A stretch of DNA of 64,000 bases, taken from contig NZ_JAGSPD010000015.1 of assembly GCF_019203985.1 (NCBI RefSeq), positions 1 through 64,000 on the forward strand, written 5' to 3'. Source of the DNA: Winogradskyella luteola (GTDB lineage Bacteria; Bacteroidota; Bacteroidia; Flavobacteriales; Flavobacteriaceae). The notes under the pieces were generated by a model. The model was not told where the DNA came from and ran no database searches. It worked only from the letters and a program-made list of their open reading frames with translations. Position numbers and translations under genes: made by a program. Of this stretch, positions 10,991 to 20,287 are shown piece by piece. Numbering within the stretch: position 1 is the stretch's first letter; each line of letters opens with the position of its first letter.

Positions 10991-11034
10991 GTCTTCAGTC
11001 TTCAGCCTTCAGTACACAGTACTTACTGTATACT
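10991..11034. repeat. rpoB-rpoC spacer: heptamer repeat plus hairpin
   Basis: Three near-identical heptamers (gtcttca, gtcttca, gccttca at 10991-11011) run into a 10-bp stem (11011-11020 with 11025-11034, one G-U type pair, loop actt). It fills most of the 74-bp gap between rpoB and rpoC and has no following U tract, so it is not a standard terminator. It could be an mRNA processing or stability element. Confidence 0.6.
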
Positions 11035-11054
11035 GACGACTGCCTACTATTTTT

Positions 11055-14000
11055 TTATTCTTCTAATCTAATATCTAATCCTAAACCTTTCAATTCGTGC
11101 ATAAGTACGTTGAACGATTCTGGTAGTCCTGGTTCTGGCATTGGCTCACCCTTAACTATTGCCTCGTAAGTTTTTGCTCTACCAATAACATCATCTGATT
11201 TTACAGTTAAGATCTCACGTAATGTGCTCGATGCTCCATAAGCTTCGAGTGCCCATACTTCCATCTCACCAAAACGCTGACCACCAAATTGTGCTTTACC
11301 ACCTAATGGCTGTTGCGTAATTAATGAGTAAGGTCCGATAGAACGTGCGTGCATTTTATCGTCAATCATGTGACCAAGCTTAATCATATAAATAACACCA
11401 ACGGTTGCTGGTTGGTCAAAACGATCACCTGTTCCACCATCATATAAATAGGTATGGCCAAATCTTGGGATGCCAGCTTCGTCTGTGTAAGAATTGATTT
11501 GGTCTAATGTAGCACCATCAAAAATTGGCGTTGCATACGTTCTACCTAAATCTTTTCCTGCCCATCCCAAAACGGTTTCATAAATCTGACCGATATTCAT
11601 ACGAGATGGTACACCTAATGGATTCAATACGATATCAACTGGAGTTCCATCTTCTAAGAACGGCATATCTTCCTGACGAACGATACGTGCCACAATACCT
11701 TTGTTACCGTGACGACCTGCCATTTTATCACCAACTTTAAGTTTACGTTTCTTAGCGATATAAACCTTAGCTAGTTTTATAATACCTGCTGGTAATTCAT
11801 CACCAACCGAAATGGTAAACTTCTCACGTCTTAACGATCCTTGAAGATCATTTTCTTTAATCTTGTAGTTGTGGATTAAATCTGCAACAAGTTCGTTAGT
11901 TTTATCGTCAGTTGTCCACTTACCAGATGTTAAATGCGTATAGTCATCTACAGCATTCAACATTTTTAAAGTGTACTTCTTTCCTTTTGGTATAATTTCT
12001 TCACCAAGATCATTATAGATACCTTGAGCAGTTTTTCCGCTTACAATAGCAAATAATTTTTCAACTAATACAGCTTGTAAATCGTCAAAACGGTTATCGT
12101 AAGCATCTTCTAATCGCTCTATATCTTCTTTATCTTGTGCTCTCTTTCGTTTATCCTTTACTGCTCTTGCAAATAATTTCTTATCGATAACAACACCATT
12201 TAATGATGGAGACGCTTTTAAAGATGCATCTTTTACATCACCTGCTTTATCACCAAAGATTGCACGAAGTAATTTTTCTTCTGGAGTTGGATCAGATTCA
12301 CCTTTAGGAGTAATCTTACCGATTAAGATATCGCCTGGTTTAATTTCTGCACCAATGCGAATCATACCATGCTCATCTAAATCTTTAGTCGCTTCTTCAG
12401 AAACATTAGGAATATCATTGGTTAACTCCTCGTTACCCAACTTCGTATCTCTAACTTCTAATGAATACTCATCAATATGAATCGATGTAAAAATATCATC
12501 ACGAACCACTTTTTCTGAAATTACAATTGCATCCTCAAAGTTATACCCCTTCCAAGGCATAAAGGCTACTTTCATATTTCTACCAAGTGCTAACTCACCA
12601 TTTTGTGTAGCATAACCCTCGCAAAGTACTTGACCTTTGGCAACTTTATCCCCTTTCTCAACGATAGGTTTTAAGTTGATAGATGTTCCTTGGTTTGTTT
12701 TTCTAAACTTCACTAAAGGATATTCTTTAGTGTCGCTGTCGAAACTCACCATGGCTTCTTCTTCTGTACGCTCGTATTTAATAACAATTTTATCTGCATC
12801 TACATACTCAACAACACCATCACCTTCAGCATTAATCAATACTCTAGAGTCTGATGCTACTTGGCGCTCTAAACCAGTACCAACGATTGGTGCCTCTGGA
12901 CGTAACAAAGGAACAGCTTGACGCATCATGTTAGATCCCATCAATGCACGGTTGGCATCATCGTGCTCCAAGAAAGGAATCAACGATGCCGAAATCGATG
13001 CAATTTGATTTGGCGCTACATCTGTATAATTTACATTTGTTGGTTCAATCACTGGGAAATCACCTTCTTGACGTGCAATTACTTTTTCGTGCTGAATTTT
13101 TCCTTTACCATCAACTTCTACAGTAGCTTGCGCTATCATTTGCTCTTCTTCTTCCTCAGCACTTAAATATGTAGGAGCATTTTTAATATCTACAACACCT
13201 CCTTCTACCTTTCTGTATGGTGTTTCGATGAATCCCATAGAATTCACTTTAGCAAATACGGATAAAGATGAAATTAAACCAATGTTTGGTCCTTCTGGTG
13301 TTTCAATAGGACATAAACGTCCATAGTGTGTATAGTGAACATCACGAACCTCGAAACCTGCTCTTTCTCTAGATAAACCTCCAGGCCCTAAAGCTGATAA
13401 ACGACGTTTGTGGGTTATCTCTGCCAATGGATTGGTTTGGTCCATGAATTGAGATAACTGATTTGTTCCAAAGAATGAATTAATTACTGAAGATAAGGTC
13501 TTCGCATTAATCAAATCAATTGGAGTAAATACTTCATTGTCACGTACATTCATACGCTCGCGAATTGTACGCGCCATACGTGCCAAACCAACACCAAACT
13601 GAGTCGATAACTGCTCACCTACTGTACGTACACGACGGTTAGATAAGTGATCGATATCATCAATCTCTGCTTTAGAGTTAATTAACTCAATTAGGTATTT
13701 AATGATTGTTATAATATCCTCTTTGGTAAGCACTTGCTTGTCCATTCCGATATCTAACTGTAATTTCTTGTTCATTCTGTAACGACCTACCTCACCTAAA
13801 GAGTAACGTTGGTCAGAGAAGAATAATTTGTCAATGATACCACGTGCTGTTTCCTCATCTGGCGGCTCAGCATTACGTAATTGACGATAGATATGCTCAA
13901 CAGCTTCTTTTTCAGAGTTTGTTGGATCTTTCTGTAATGTGTTATGAATAATTGCGTAATCTCCTTGTTGCGCACTTTCTTTGTGTAAAAGAATAGTTTT

Positions 14001-14867
14001 TACTTCCGCTTCAAGAATTTCTTCAATATTTTCTTTATCTACGATTGTATCACGATCTAATACAATTTCATTACGCTCAATAGATACAACCTCACCTGTA
14101 TCTTCATCAACGAAATCCTCGTGCCATGTATTAAGTACACGTGCAGCTAACTTACGACCAATGACTTTCTTTAATCCAGATTTAGAAACTTTTACCTCTT
14201 CTGCAAGATCAAAAATTTCTAAAATATCCTTATCACGCTCAAATCCGATAGCACGGAAAAGTGTTGTAACTGGTAATTTTTTCTTTCTATCGATATAAGC
14301 GTACATAACGCTGTTGATATCTGTAGCAAATTCTATCCAAGAGCCTTTAAAAGGAATAACTCTTGCAGAATATAATTTAGTTCCATTAGCGTGGAAGGAC
14401 TGACTAAAGAATACACCAGGTGATCTATGCAATTGAGATACAACTACACGCTCAGCACCATTGATACAAAATGTACCGCTAGGCGTCATATAAGGTATTG
14501 TACCTAAGTATACATCTTGAACAATTGTTTCAAAATCTTCATGCTCAGGATCTGTACAATATAATTTTAATCTTGCTTTTAAAGGCACACTGTATGTTAA
14601 CCCTCTTTCAATACATTCTTCTATAGAGTATCTAGGTGGATCAATGAAGTAATCTAAAAATTCTAATACGAATTGATTACGCGTATCTGTAATTGGGAAG
14701 TTCTCCATGAAGGTATTGTACAACCCTTCTGCTCCTCTTTCTTCTGACTTTGTTTCTAATTGGAAAAAATCCTGAAAGGATTTTATTTGAATATCCAAAA
14801 AGTCTGGGTAATCTGTTCTATTTACAATAGAAGAGAAATTAATTCTTTCAGCCTTTTTTGCTAACAT
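11055..14867 (-). CDS. rpoB: DNA-directed RNA polymerase subunit beta
   Basis: This 1270-residue subunit is complete. The rifampicin-binding region is recognisable ([19 protein letters not shown], then [14 protein letters not shown], about residues 465-500) with wild-type-like residues. The C-terminal part contains GRHGNKG and the [19 protein letters not shown] clamp region. The start [12 protein letters not shown] is an ATG at 14867. It lies 132 bp after rplL; that gap holds a strong hairpin that may set the ratio of L7/L12 to RNA polymerase. Confidence 0.99.
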   Translation of the reverse strand: MLAKKAERINFSSIVNRTDYPDFLDIQIKSFQDFFQLETKSEERGAEGLYNTFMENFPITDTRNQFVLEFLDYFIDPPRYSIEECIERGLTYSVPLKARLKLYCTDPEHEDFETIVQDVYLGTIPYMTPSGTFCINGAERVVVSQLHRSPGVFFSQSFHANGTKLYSARVIPFKGSWIEFATDINSVMYAYIDRKKKLPVTTLFRAIGFERDKDILEIFDLAEEVKVSKSGLKKVIGRKLAARVLNTWHEDFVDEDTGEVVSIERNEIVLDRDTIVDKENIEEILEAEVKTILLHKESAQQGDYAIIHNTLQKDPTNSEKEAVEHIYRQLRNAEPPDEETARGIIDKLFFSDQRYSLGEVGRYRMNKKLQLDIGMDKQVLTKEDIITIIKYLIELINSKAEIDDIDHLSNRRVRTVGEQLSTQFGVGLARMARTIRERMNVRDNEVFTPIDLINAKTLSSVINSFFGTNQLSQFMDQTNPLAEITHKRRLSALGPGGLSRERAGFEVRDVHYTHYGRLCPIETPEGPNIGLISSLSVFAKVNSMGFIETPYRKVEGGVVDIKNAPTYLSAEEEEEQMIAQATVEVDGKGKIQHEKVIARQEGDFPVIEPTNVNYTDVAPNQIASISASLIPFLEHDDANRALMGSNMMRQAVPLLRPEAPIVGTGLERQVASDSRVLINAEGDGVVEYVDADKIVIKYERTEEEAMVSFDSDTKEYPLVKFRKTNQGTSINLKPIVEKGDKVAKGQVLCEGYATQNGELALGRNMKVAFMPWKGYNFEDAIVISEKVVRDDIFTSIHIDEYSLEVRDTKLGNEELTNDIPNVSEEATKDLDEHGMIRIGAEIKPGDILIGKITPKGESDPTPEEKLLRAIFGDKAGDVKDASLKASPSLNGVVIDKKLFARAVKDKRKRAQDKEDIERLEDAYDNRFDDLQAVLVEKLFAIVSGKTAQGIYNDLGEEIIPKGKKYTLKMLNAVDDYTHLTSGKWTTDDKTNELVADLIHNYKIKENDLQGSLRREKFTISVGDELPAGIIKLAKVYIAKKRKLKVGDKMAGRHGNKGIVARIVRQEDMPFLEDGTPVDIVLNPLGVPSRMNIGQIYETVLGWAGKDLGRTYATPIFDGATLDQINSYTDEAGIPRFGHTYLYDGGTGDRFDQPATVGVIYMIKLGHMIDDKMHARSIGPYSLITQQPLGGKAQFGGQRFGEMEVWALEAYGASSTLREILTVKSDDVIGRAKTYEAIVKGEPMPEPGLPESFNVLMHELKGLGLDIRLEE

Positions 14868-14931
14868 TGATGAACGAGATATTAATTAAATAAAAACTAA
14901 AATATGTATATAACGTTTATATACACAAAAG

Positions 14932-14976
14932 GGTTTAGGTCCTATTTCGAAAAAATTTTCGAAACAGACCTAAACC
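14932..14976 (-). terminator. Candidate attenuator between rplL and rpoB
   Basis: A 10-bp stem (14932-14941 with 14967-14976) encloses a 9-bp stem (14945-14953 with 14956-14964) across a small internal loop. On the minus strand only a short T run follows. A second 7-bp hairpin lies at 14906-14924. In E. coli a partial terminator at the same place lets about one transcript in five continue into rpoBC; a similar role is inferred here. Confidence 0.65.
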
Positions 14977-14999
14977 AAATGTTGTAGGTTAAGCCGAGC

Positions 15000-15377
15000 T
15001 TACTTAAGCTCAACTTCAGCTCCAGCTTCTTCTAAAGAAGATTTTAAGCCTTCAGCCTCATCTTTAGAAACACCTTCTTTAATTGTACTTGGTGCTTCAT
15101 CTACTAAACCTTTAGCATCTTTTAAACCTAAACCAGTTAATTCCTTAACTAATTTAACAACTGCAAGCTTAGAAGCACCAGCTGCTTTAAGGATTACGTC
15201 AAATTCAGTTTGCTCTTCTGCAGCGTCACCGCCAGCAGCACCAGCACCAGCAGCAACAGCAACAGCTGCAGCAGCAGGCTCAATACCGTACTCCTCTTTT
15301 AATATGTTTGCTAATTCGTTAACGTCTTTTACTGTTAAGTTAACTAATTGTTCTGCGAATTCTTTTAAATCTGCCAT
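15000..15377 (-). CDS. rplL: 50S ribosomal protein L7/L12
   Basis: This 125-residue stalk protein has an N-terminal dimerisation helix ([19 protein letters not shown]), an alanine- and glycine-rich hinge (about residues 35-52) and the conserved C-terminal factor-binding domain ([18 protein letters not shown], then [15 protein letters not shown]). It recruits translational GTPases such as EF-Tu and RF3, both encoded in this window. The leader carries a (CA)n tract and an A-rich stretch before the ATG, with no Shine-Dalgarno sequence. Confidence 0.99.
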   Translation of the reverse strand: MADLKEFAEQLVNLTVKDVNELANILKEEYGIEPAAAAVAVAAGAGAAGGDAAEEQTEFDVILKAAGASKLAVVKLVKELTGLGLKDAKGLVDEAPSTIKEGVSKDEAEGLKSSLEEAGAEVELK

Positions 15378-15393
15378 TTTTCTATTGTTTTAA

Positions 15394-15410
15394 TGTGTGT
15401 GTGTGTGTGT
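15394..15410. repeat. (TG)8 dinucleotide tract in the rplL leader
   Basis: Seventeen bases of alternating T and G on the plus strand read as (CA)n on the rplL transcript, 17 to 33 nt upstream of its ATG. A shorter tgtgtgtg run lies at 15431-15438. Confidence 0.95.
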
Positions 15411-15447
15411 TTTATTATAATTTTCTAATTGTGTGTGCTAATAATTA

Positions 15448-15969
15448 TTATCCTTCTCTTTCGGACAATGTTTTTACAATACCAGCTATTGTTCCTCCAC
15501 CAGACTTAAGTGCCGAAATAACATTCTTGGCAGGAGACTGTAATATTGTAATAATCTCGCCAAGAAGTTCTTCTTTAGACTTAATTTCTACTAGAGTATC
15601 TAATAATTCATCGCCAACATAAATTGCCTCTTCAATGAAAGCACCTTTTAGTAAGGGTTTTTCAGATTTTTTACGAAACTCTTTAATTACTTTGGCTGGA
15701 GCATTACCAGTTTCAGAATACATTACTGATGTGTTTCCCTTTAAAGTCGTTGGTAATTCACCGAAATCTTTATCCGATGCTTCCATAGCCTTCTCTAAAA
15801 GTGTATTCTTAACTACTGCTAACTTAATGTTAGACTTAAAGCATGCTCGTCTTAAATTTGAAGTTGTTGCTGCATCTAATCCAGAAATATCTGTTAAATA
15901 GATATTTGTATTATCTGCCAACTGAGCAGTCAACTCTTCAATTACTACGGATTTTTCTTCTCTTGTCAT
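15448..15969 (-). CDS. rplJ: 50S ribosomal protein L10
   Basis: This 173-residue protein anchors the L7/L12 dimers to the ribosome. It begins MTREEKSVVIEELTAQL and contains the L10 core (LRRACFKSNIKLAVVKNTLLEKA, about residues 39-61) and a C-terminal helix for L12 binding. It lies 19 bp after rplA and 70 bp before rplL. The L10-L12 complex autoregulates this operon in E. coli; I could not identify a matching leader fold by eye. Confidence 0.98.
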   Translation of the reverse strand: MTREEKSVVIEELTAQLADNTNIYLTDISGLDAATTSNLRRACFKSNIKLAVVKNTLLEKAMEASDKDFGELPTTLKGNTSVMYSETGNAPAKVIKEFRKKSEKPLLKGAFIEEAIYVGDELLDTLVEIKSKEELLGEIITILQSPAKNVISALKSGGGTIAGIVKTLSEREG

Positions 15970-15988
15970 AATATTCTAAGTTTAACTA

Positions 15989-16678
15989 CTATACTATTTT
16001 TGTATCAATTGCAATACTTGGACTCATTGTACTGGACATGTAAATACTCTTTACATAAGTACCTTTGGCCGAAGTTGGTTTTAACTTCATTAAAGTGGTC
16101 AACAATTCGTTTGCATTACCTACCAATTTTTCAGTACTAAAAGATGCCTTACCAATTGGAGCATGAACGATACCTGTTTTATCTACTTTAAAGTCTATTT
16201 TACCAGCTTTTACTTCAGATACAGCTTTCGCTATATCCATAGTCACTGTACCAGTTTTAGGGTTTGGCATGAGACCTCTTGGCCCTAACACTCTACCTAA
16301 TGGTCCTAACTTACCCATAACGCTTGGCATAGTGACAATAACGTCAACATCTGTCCAACCATCTTTAATTTTTTGTAAGTATTCGTCTAACCCTACATAA
16401 TCAGCACCAGCTTCTTTAGCTTCTGCTTCTTTATCTGGAGTTACCAATGCAAGAACCTTCATATCTTTACCAGTACCATGTGGTAAAGAAACCACACCAC
16501 GAACCATTTGATTGGCCTTACGTGGATCTACACCTAATCTAACTGCTAAATCTACTGAAGCGTCAAACTTTGTGTATGTAATTTCTTTTAGTAAAGCTGA
16601 AGCTTCTTCTACTGAGTAAAGCTTGTTTGTATCAACCTTTGCCCTTGCTTCTTTTTGCTTTTTTGTTAATCTTGCCAT
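15989..16678 (-). CDS. rplA: 50S ribosomal protein L1
   Basis: This 229-residue protein binds 23S rRNA at the mobile L1 stalk. The start is set at [14 protein letters not shown]; an in-frame ATG nine codons upstream would overlap the end of rplK. The family signature [17 protein letters not shown] is present (about residues 122-138). It follows rplK by 10 bp, the usual L11-L1 pair, in which L1 often represses its own operon. Confidence 0.98.
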   Translation of the reverse strand: MARLTKKQKEARAKVDTNKLYSVEEASALLKEITYTKFDASVDLAVRLGVDPRKANQMVRGVVSLPHGTGKDMKVLALVTPDKEAEAKEAGADYVGLDEYLQKIKDGWTDVDVIVTMPSVMGKLGPLGRVLGPRGLMPNPKTGTVTMDIAKAVSEVKAGKIDFKVDKTGIVHAPIGKASFSTEKLVGNANELLTTLMKLKPTSAKGTYVKSIYMSSTMSPSIAIDTKIV

Positions 16679-16688
16679 ATCGTAAAAT

Positions 16689-17129
16689 TTAGTTTGGAGC
16701 TTCACCTCCTTTAACAGTGATACCCATCGATCTTGCTGTACCAGCTACCATTTTCATAGCTGATCCGATTTCGAATGCATTTAAATCCTGCATTTTGTCT
16801 TCAGCAATCGCTTTAACTTGATCCCAAGTTACTTTTGCCACTTTACGTCGGTTTGGTTCTCCTGATCCTTTCTTTACCTTGGCCGCTTCTAATAATTGTA
16901 CTGCTGCTGGTGGAGTCTTAATTACAAATTCAAATGATTTGTCTTTGTAAACAGAGATTACCACAGGTAAAACTTTACCTGGTTTATCTTGAGTTCTAGC
17001 ATTAAATTGCTTACAGAACTCCATGATATTAACTCCAGCGGCACCTAAAGCGGGTCCTACCGGTGGCGATGGATTCGCAGCACCTCCCCGAACTTGTAAC
17101 TTAACTACTTTGTCTAGTTCTTTTGCCAT
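16689..17129 (-). CDS. rplK: 50S ribosomal protein L11
   Basis: This is a 146-residue ribosomal protein of the GTPase-associated centre, with the N-terminal motif [21 protein letters not shown] (about residues 18-38) and the C-terminal rRNA-binding segment ending in [12 protein letters not shown]. It is followed by rplA and preceded by nusG. A hairpin in its leader (17145-17180) is a candidate L1 control site. Confidence 0.98.
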   Translation of the reverse strand: MAKELDKVVKLQVRGGAANPSPPVGPALGAAGVNIMEFCKQFNARTQDKPGKVLPVVISVYKDKSFEFVIKTPPAAVQLLEAAKVKKGSGEPNRRKVAKVTWDQVKAIAEDKMQDLNAFEIGSAMKMVAGTARSMGITVKGGEAPN

Positions 17130-17144
17130 TTTTTAAATTTTAGT

Positions 17145-17180
17145 GCGCGTTATCTATGTTGGAAGCCTAGATAATGACGC
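17145..17180 (-). promoter_or_regulatory. Hairpin in the rplK leader, possible L1 operator
   Basis: On the minus strand TTATCTA and TAGATAA pair around an 11-nt loop, with further partial pairing outward (gcgc on one side, gacgc on the other). It lies 16-51 nt before the rplK ATG, where L1 regulates the L11-L1 operon in other bacteria. A match to the L1 rRNA-binding fold was not established. Confidence 0.35.
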
Positions 17181-17200
17181 TATCTTTATTGTAACAATTA

Positions 17201-17746
17201 TTATAACTTTTCTACTTGCATATAACTTAATTCTAATGGTGTTTTTCTTCCGAAAATCTTAACCATCACTTCAAGTTTACGCTTTTCTTCATTTATTTTT
17301 TCGATAGTACCATCAAACCCATTGAAAGGTCCATCGATAACTTTTACAGTTTCTCCTTTTGTAAATGGGATAGCCACATTTGCATCAGCTTCTATCGCTA
17401 ATTCATCAACCTTACCTAACATTCTGTTTACCTCAGACTGTCTTAATGGTACAGGATCACCGCCTTTAGTCTCTCCTAGAAAACCGATTACGTTAGTAAT
17501 TGATTTAATAATATGAGGAATCTCACCACTTAAATTGGCTTGAATCATAATATAACCAGGAAAATAAACTTTCTCTTTGTTTATTTTCTTTCCGTTACGT
17601 ATTTGAATTACTTTTTCAGTAGGCACTAAGACCTGATCTACAAAATCATCTAAACCCAGTCTAGAAATCTCATTCTCAATGTAAGTCTTGATTTTATTTT
17701 CTTGACCACTTACTGCTCTAACAACATACCATTTTTTATCAGACAT
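17201..17746 (-). CDS. nusG: Transcription termination/antitermination factor NusG
   Basis: This 181-residue protein binds RNA polymerase and couples transcription to translation. The N-terminal NGN domain begins KKWYVVRAVSGQENKIKTYI. The C-terminal KOW domain contains KGETVKVIDGPFNGFDGTIEKINEEK (about residues 125-150). It lies 26 bp after secE and before rplK, the common bacterial order. Confidence 0.98.
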   Translation of the reverse strand: MSDKKWYVVRAVSGQENKIKTYIENEISRLGLDDFVDQVLVPTEKVIQIRNGKKINKEKVYFPGYIMIQANLSGEIPHIIKSITNVIGFLGETKGGDPVPLRQSEVNRMLGKVDELAIEADANVAIPFTKGETVKVIDGPFNGFDGTIEKINEEKRKLEVMVKIFGRKTPLELSYMQVEKL

Positions 17747-17772
17747 CTTCTTCGTTTGTAAATTGTTAGTTA

Positions 17773-17964
17773 CTAAATTATATCAAAATAAGCTTTTACT
17801 GCTTTGCTAAAAACTGTATCCACTCCCCAAATAGCAAGCGAAAAAATTATTGAGAACACAGCTACAAGAACTGTTAGTCTTTGAGCTTCTGGCCAAGGTG
17901 TCCAAGACACGTGGTTCTTTAACTCTTCGAACGATTCTTTTATATATGTTATTAATCCTGCCAT
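17773..17964 (-). CDS. secE: Preprotein translocase subunit SecE
   Basis: This 63-residue inner-membrane protein is the short single-span form of SecE. It has an amphipathic N-terminal helix (YIKESFEELKNHVSWTPWPEA) and one membrane segment (VLVAVFSIIFSLAIWGVDTVF). The start is set at MAGLITYI; a possible ATG ten codons upstream adds a lysine/asparagine-rich stretch not seen in the family. It lies between tRNA-Trp and nusG. Confidence 0.95.
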   Translation of the reverse strand: MAGLITYIKESFEELKNHVSWTPWPEAQRLTVLVAVFSIIFSLAIWGVDTVFSKAVKAYFDII

Positions 17965-18010
17965 TTGATTTATTTTTTTAAGGTTAAAAATCAACCTAAT
18001 TTATTTATGC

Positions 18011-18084
18011 ACACTTCGACTTTGCTCAGTGTAAACTTATTGAGAGACTTCCTTCGACTACGCTTAGGACAAACTTCTCACCTC
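18011..18084. repeat. Two 'ttcgact' interspersed repeats around a displaced tRNA-Trp 3' fragment
   Basis: Repeat copies lie at 18011-18038 (ttcgactttgctcag core) and 18051-18084 (ttcgactacgcttag core, then aaacttctcacctcg). Between them is ttgagagact (18040-18049), identical to 18105-18114 near the 3' end of the tRNA-Trp gene, 65 bp away. An open frame across this stretch is only the translated repeat. Confidence 0.75.
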
Positions 18085-18098
18085 GTTTTACCTTTTTG

Positions 18099-18171
18099 CA
18101 CGGGTTGAGAGACTCGAACTCCCGACACCTGGTTTTGGAGACCAGTGCTCTACCAACTGAGCTAAACCCGT
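18099..18171 (-). tRNA. tRNA-Trp (anticodon CCA)
   Basis: A full 73-nt cloverleaf: 7-bp acceptor (18165-18171 with 18100-18106), anticodon CCA at 18138-18136, T-arm with GTTCGAG. CCA is not encoded at the 3' end. Its place between tuf and secE is conserved in Bacteroidota. Confidence 0.97.
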
Positions 18172-18182
18172 AAACAACAATC

Positions 18183-18210
18183 AAGGCATCCCGATTTTTT
18201 CGGGACACCT
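18183..18210. other. Hairpin between tuf and tRNA-Trp
   Basis: A 6-bp stem (tcccga at 18189-18194, tcggga at 18200-18205) with a T5 loop, plus partly complementary flanks (aagg and cctt). On the minus strand no U tract follows, so it may be a processing or mRNA 3'-end protection signal rather than an intrinsic terminator. Confidence 0.45.
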
Positions 18211-18234
18211 TAATTAATTATTTAACTATTTTGT

Positions 18235-19422
18235 TTAGTCTAAAATTTCAGTTACCTGACCAGCACCAACTGTTCTACCACCTTCACGGATAGCGAAACG
18301 TAAACCTACGTTCATTGCAATTGGTTGGATTAACTCAACAGTGATTGTTAAGTTATCACCAGGCATTACCATTTCAACTCCATCAGGAAGCGCAATGTTT
18401 CCTGTTACGTCAGTTGTACGTACGTAGAACTGTGGACGGTAGTTGTTATGGAATGGTGTGTGACGACCACCTTCTTCTTTCTTAAGGATATAAACCTCAG
18501 CTTTAAATTTAGCGTGTGGTGTTACAGAACCTGGCTTAGTAATTACCATACCTCTAGAGATTTGAGTTTTCTCAATACCTCTTAATAAGATACCAGCATT
18601 ATCACCAGCTTCTCCTCTATCTAAAATTTGACGGAACATCTCAATACCTGTAATAGTAGATGTTAATTTCTCAGCACCCATACCGATAATCTCAACCGGA
18701 TCACCTGTGTTAGCAACACCAGTTTCGATACGACCTGTAGCAACAGTTCCACGACCAGTGATTGAGAATACATCTTCGATAGGCATTAAGAAAGGCTTGT
18801 CCATATCACGTACTGGCTCTTCAATCCACTCATCAACATTCTTCATTAATTCCATTACTGTGTCAACCCACTTTTGCTCACCGTTAAGTGCACCTAAAGC
18901 AGAACCAGCAATTACAGGACCATTATCACCATCATACTCGTAGAATGATAATAAATCCCTGATTTCCATTTCAACTAATTCTAATAACTCTTCATCATCA
19001 ACCATATCCACTTTGTTCATGAATACAACGATACGTGGAATACCTACCTGACGACCAAGTAAGATGTGCTCACGTGTTTGTGGCATAGGACCATCTGTTG
19101 CAGCAACAACTAAGATAGCACCATCCATTTGAGCAGCACCAGTAACCATGTTCTTTACGTAATCCGCGTGACCTGGACAGTCAACGTGAGCGTAATGACG
19201 ATTTGCTGTTGCATATTCTACGTGTGAAGTATTAATTGTAATACCTCTTTCTTTTTCTTCTGGTGCATTATCGATTTGATCGAAATCTTTTGCTTCAGAT
19301 AAACCTGCATCAGCTAATACTTTAGTAATAGCAGCAGTTAAAGTTGTTTTACCGTGATCTACGTGTCCAATAGTACCTATATTAAGGTGTGGCTTTGAAC
19401 GATCGAAAGTTGCCTTTGCCAT
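18235..19422 (-). CDS. tuf: Elongation factor Tu
   Basis: This 395-residue GTPase delivers aminoacyl-tRNA to the ribosome. Its G motifs are GHVDHGKTT (residues 19-27), RGITINTSH (switch I), DCPGHADY (G3) and NKVD (G4). Beta-barrel domains 2 and 3 follow. The length is typical. It is the only tuf copy in the window and is preceded on the same strand by a tRNA-Thr(GGT) gene, 63 bp upstream, suggesting cotranscription with the tRNA cluster. Confidence 0.99.
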   Translation of the reverse strand: MAKATFDRSKPHLNIGTIGHVDHGKTTLTAAITKVLADAGLSEAKDFDQIDNAPEEKERGITINTSHVEYATANRHYAHVDCPGHADYVKNMVTGAAQMDGAILVVAATDGPMPQTREHILLGRQVGIPRIVVFMNKVDMVDDEELLELVEMEIRDLLSFYEYDGDNGPVIAGSALGALNGEQKWVDTVMELMKNVDEWIEEPVRDMDKPFLMPIEDVFSITGRGTVATGRIETGVANTGDPVEIIGMGAEKLTSTITGIEMFRQILDRGEAGDNAGILLRGIEKTQISRGMVITKPGSVTPHAKFKAEVYILKKEEGGRHTPFHNNYRPQFYVRTTDVTGNIALPDGVEMVMPGDNLTITVELIQPIAMNVGLRFAIREGGRTVGAGQVTEILD

Positions 19423-19485
19423 GTTTAATTTATTTAATCTTAATTTATATTAGTGTTCAATTTAAATTCTATTCCTTTTAAAAAG

Positions 19486-19557
19486 AGCCAACGACGGGAT
19501 TTGAACCCGTGGCCTCTTCCTTACCAAGGAAACGCTCTACCCCTGAGCTACGCCGGC
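19486..19557 (-). tRNA. tRNA-Thr (anticodon GGT)
   Basis: A 72-nt cloverleaf. The acceptor pairs 19551-19557 with 19487-19493, including two G-U pairs. The anticodon GGT is at 19525-19523. It lies just upstream of tuf. Confidence 0.96.
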
Positions 19558-19590
19558 GCAAAGTGTTTACATCCTCATTACAATTATGAG

Positions 19591-19610
19591 ATTCCTGCCT
19601 TCGCAGGAAT
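19591..19610. repeat. Interspersed 20-bp palindrome, copy 2
   Basis: This 20-mer is identical to 6651-6670. It directly abuts the displaced tRNA-Gly 3' fragment that begins at 19611. Confidence 0.88.
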
Positions 19611-19664
19611 TTTAGAGCGGGAGACCAGTTTTACTTCGACTACACTCAGCATAAACTTCTCACC
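19611..19664. repeat. Displaced tRNA-Gly 3' fragment followed by an interspersed repeat
   Basis: tttagagcgggagaccag (19611-19628) is identical over 18 nt to 19724-19741, the 3' end of tRNA-Gly plus 6 nt beyond it. It is followed by a repeat at 19633-19664 (ttcgactacactcagc, then ataaacttctcacc). The fragment lies 113 bp downstream of the intact tRNA. Confidence 0.88.
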
Positions 19665-19728
19665 TGCTCACTCATTCTTTTAAACAATACTCAAAAACGA
19701 ATAATGTATAATTTAGAATGAACTTTAG

Positions 19729-19801
19729 AGCGGGAGACCAGGTTCGAACTGGCGACATTCAGCTTGGAAGGCTGACGCTCTACCAACTGAGCTACTCCCG
19801 C
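19729..19801 (-). tRNA. tRNA-Gly (anticodon TCC)
   Basis: A 73-nt cloverleaf with a perfect 7-bp acceptor (19795-19801 with 19730-19736) and anticodon TCC at 19768-19766. The T-arm carries GTTCGAA. Confidence 0.97.
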
Positions 19802-19906
19802 TTTTATAATTAAGTATTCTTAATTAATAGTTATCAATATTTCAATTTTTGGATTACTTTGCTTATCTGATAAATCCCTAAACAAATTATTGAACTCAAC
19901 TTCTAT

Positions 19907-20012
19907 TTGTATTTAGGATTACCTCGCTATAGCTCGGTGATCCGTGAAGGGAGACCCTTCACTAAGAATTTTGAAACGCAGCCTTACAAAAGCAAGCTTT
20001 TGACGACTACTT
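19907..20012. other. Hairpin-dense spacer downstream of tRNA-Tyr
   Basis: Three inverted repeats lie in about 100 bp: ggattacc and ggtgatcc (one mismatch) around a gctatagc core, gtgaaggg with cccttcac (19944-19951, 19955-19962), and aaaagc with gctttt near 19998-20011. No gene is seen. It could be a palindromic repeat element or a structured RNA. Confidence 0.45.
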
Positions 20013-20026
20013 ATTCAAAATCTTTG

Positions 20027-20109
20027 TGGGGAGAGCAGGATTCGAACCTGCGAAGTTAAAAAACAACAGAGTTACAGTCTGTCCTCGTTGGCCGCTTGAG
20101 TATCTCCCC
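20027..20109 (-). tRNA. tRNA-Tyr (anticodon GTA)
   Basis: An 83-nt class II tRNA with a long variable arm. The acceptor pairs 20103-20109 with 20028-20034, and the anticodon GTA is at 20075-20073. Unlike three of its neighbours it has no displaced 3' copy downstream. Confidence 0.97.
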
Positions 20110-20168
20110 AAAACTAATTGTGAATTCAAAATTTTGAATTTCAGAATTAGTAGATTTTTCAATATTTC

Positions 20169-20216
20169 AGAGCCGATGGAGGGACTCCATTCGACTACGC
20201 TCAGGATAAACTTCTC
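20169..20216. repeat. Displaced tRNA-Thr 3' fragment followed by an interspersed repeat
   Basis: agagccgatggagggactc (20169-20187) is identical over 19 nt to 20286-20304 at the 3' end of tRNA-Thr(TGT), 117 bp away. It runs directly into a repeat at 20189-20216 (ttcgactacgctcagg, then ataaacttctc). Confidence 0.9.
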
Positions 20217-20287
20217 GTCCCTATATTAATTCCGATTGCCATTACAACTATCCCAATTAACACCTGAGTTAATTTTCAATACATTAG

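Noticed and set aside
18189-18205. Intrinsic terminator after tuf
   Set aside because: The stem is good but no U tract follows on the transcribed strand, so it is listed only as a hairpin.
18026-18208. 60-codon minus-strand frame over tRNA-Trp
   Set aside because: It translates the tRNA and the interspersed repeat (the familiar LSVVEGS artefact).
19453-20229. Plus-strand frames across the tRNA cluster
   Set aside because: They are reverse translations of tRNA-Thr, tRNA-Gly and tRNA-Tyr and their spacers, not genes.
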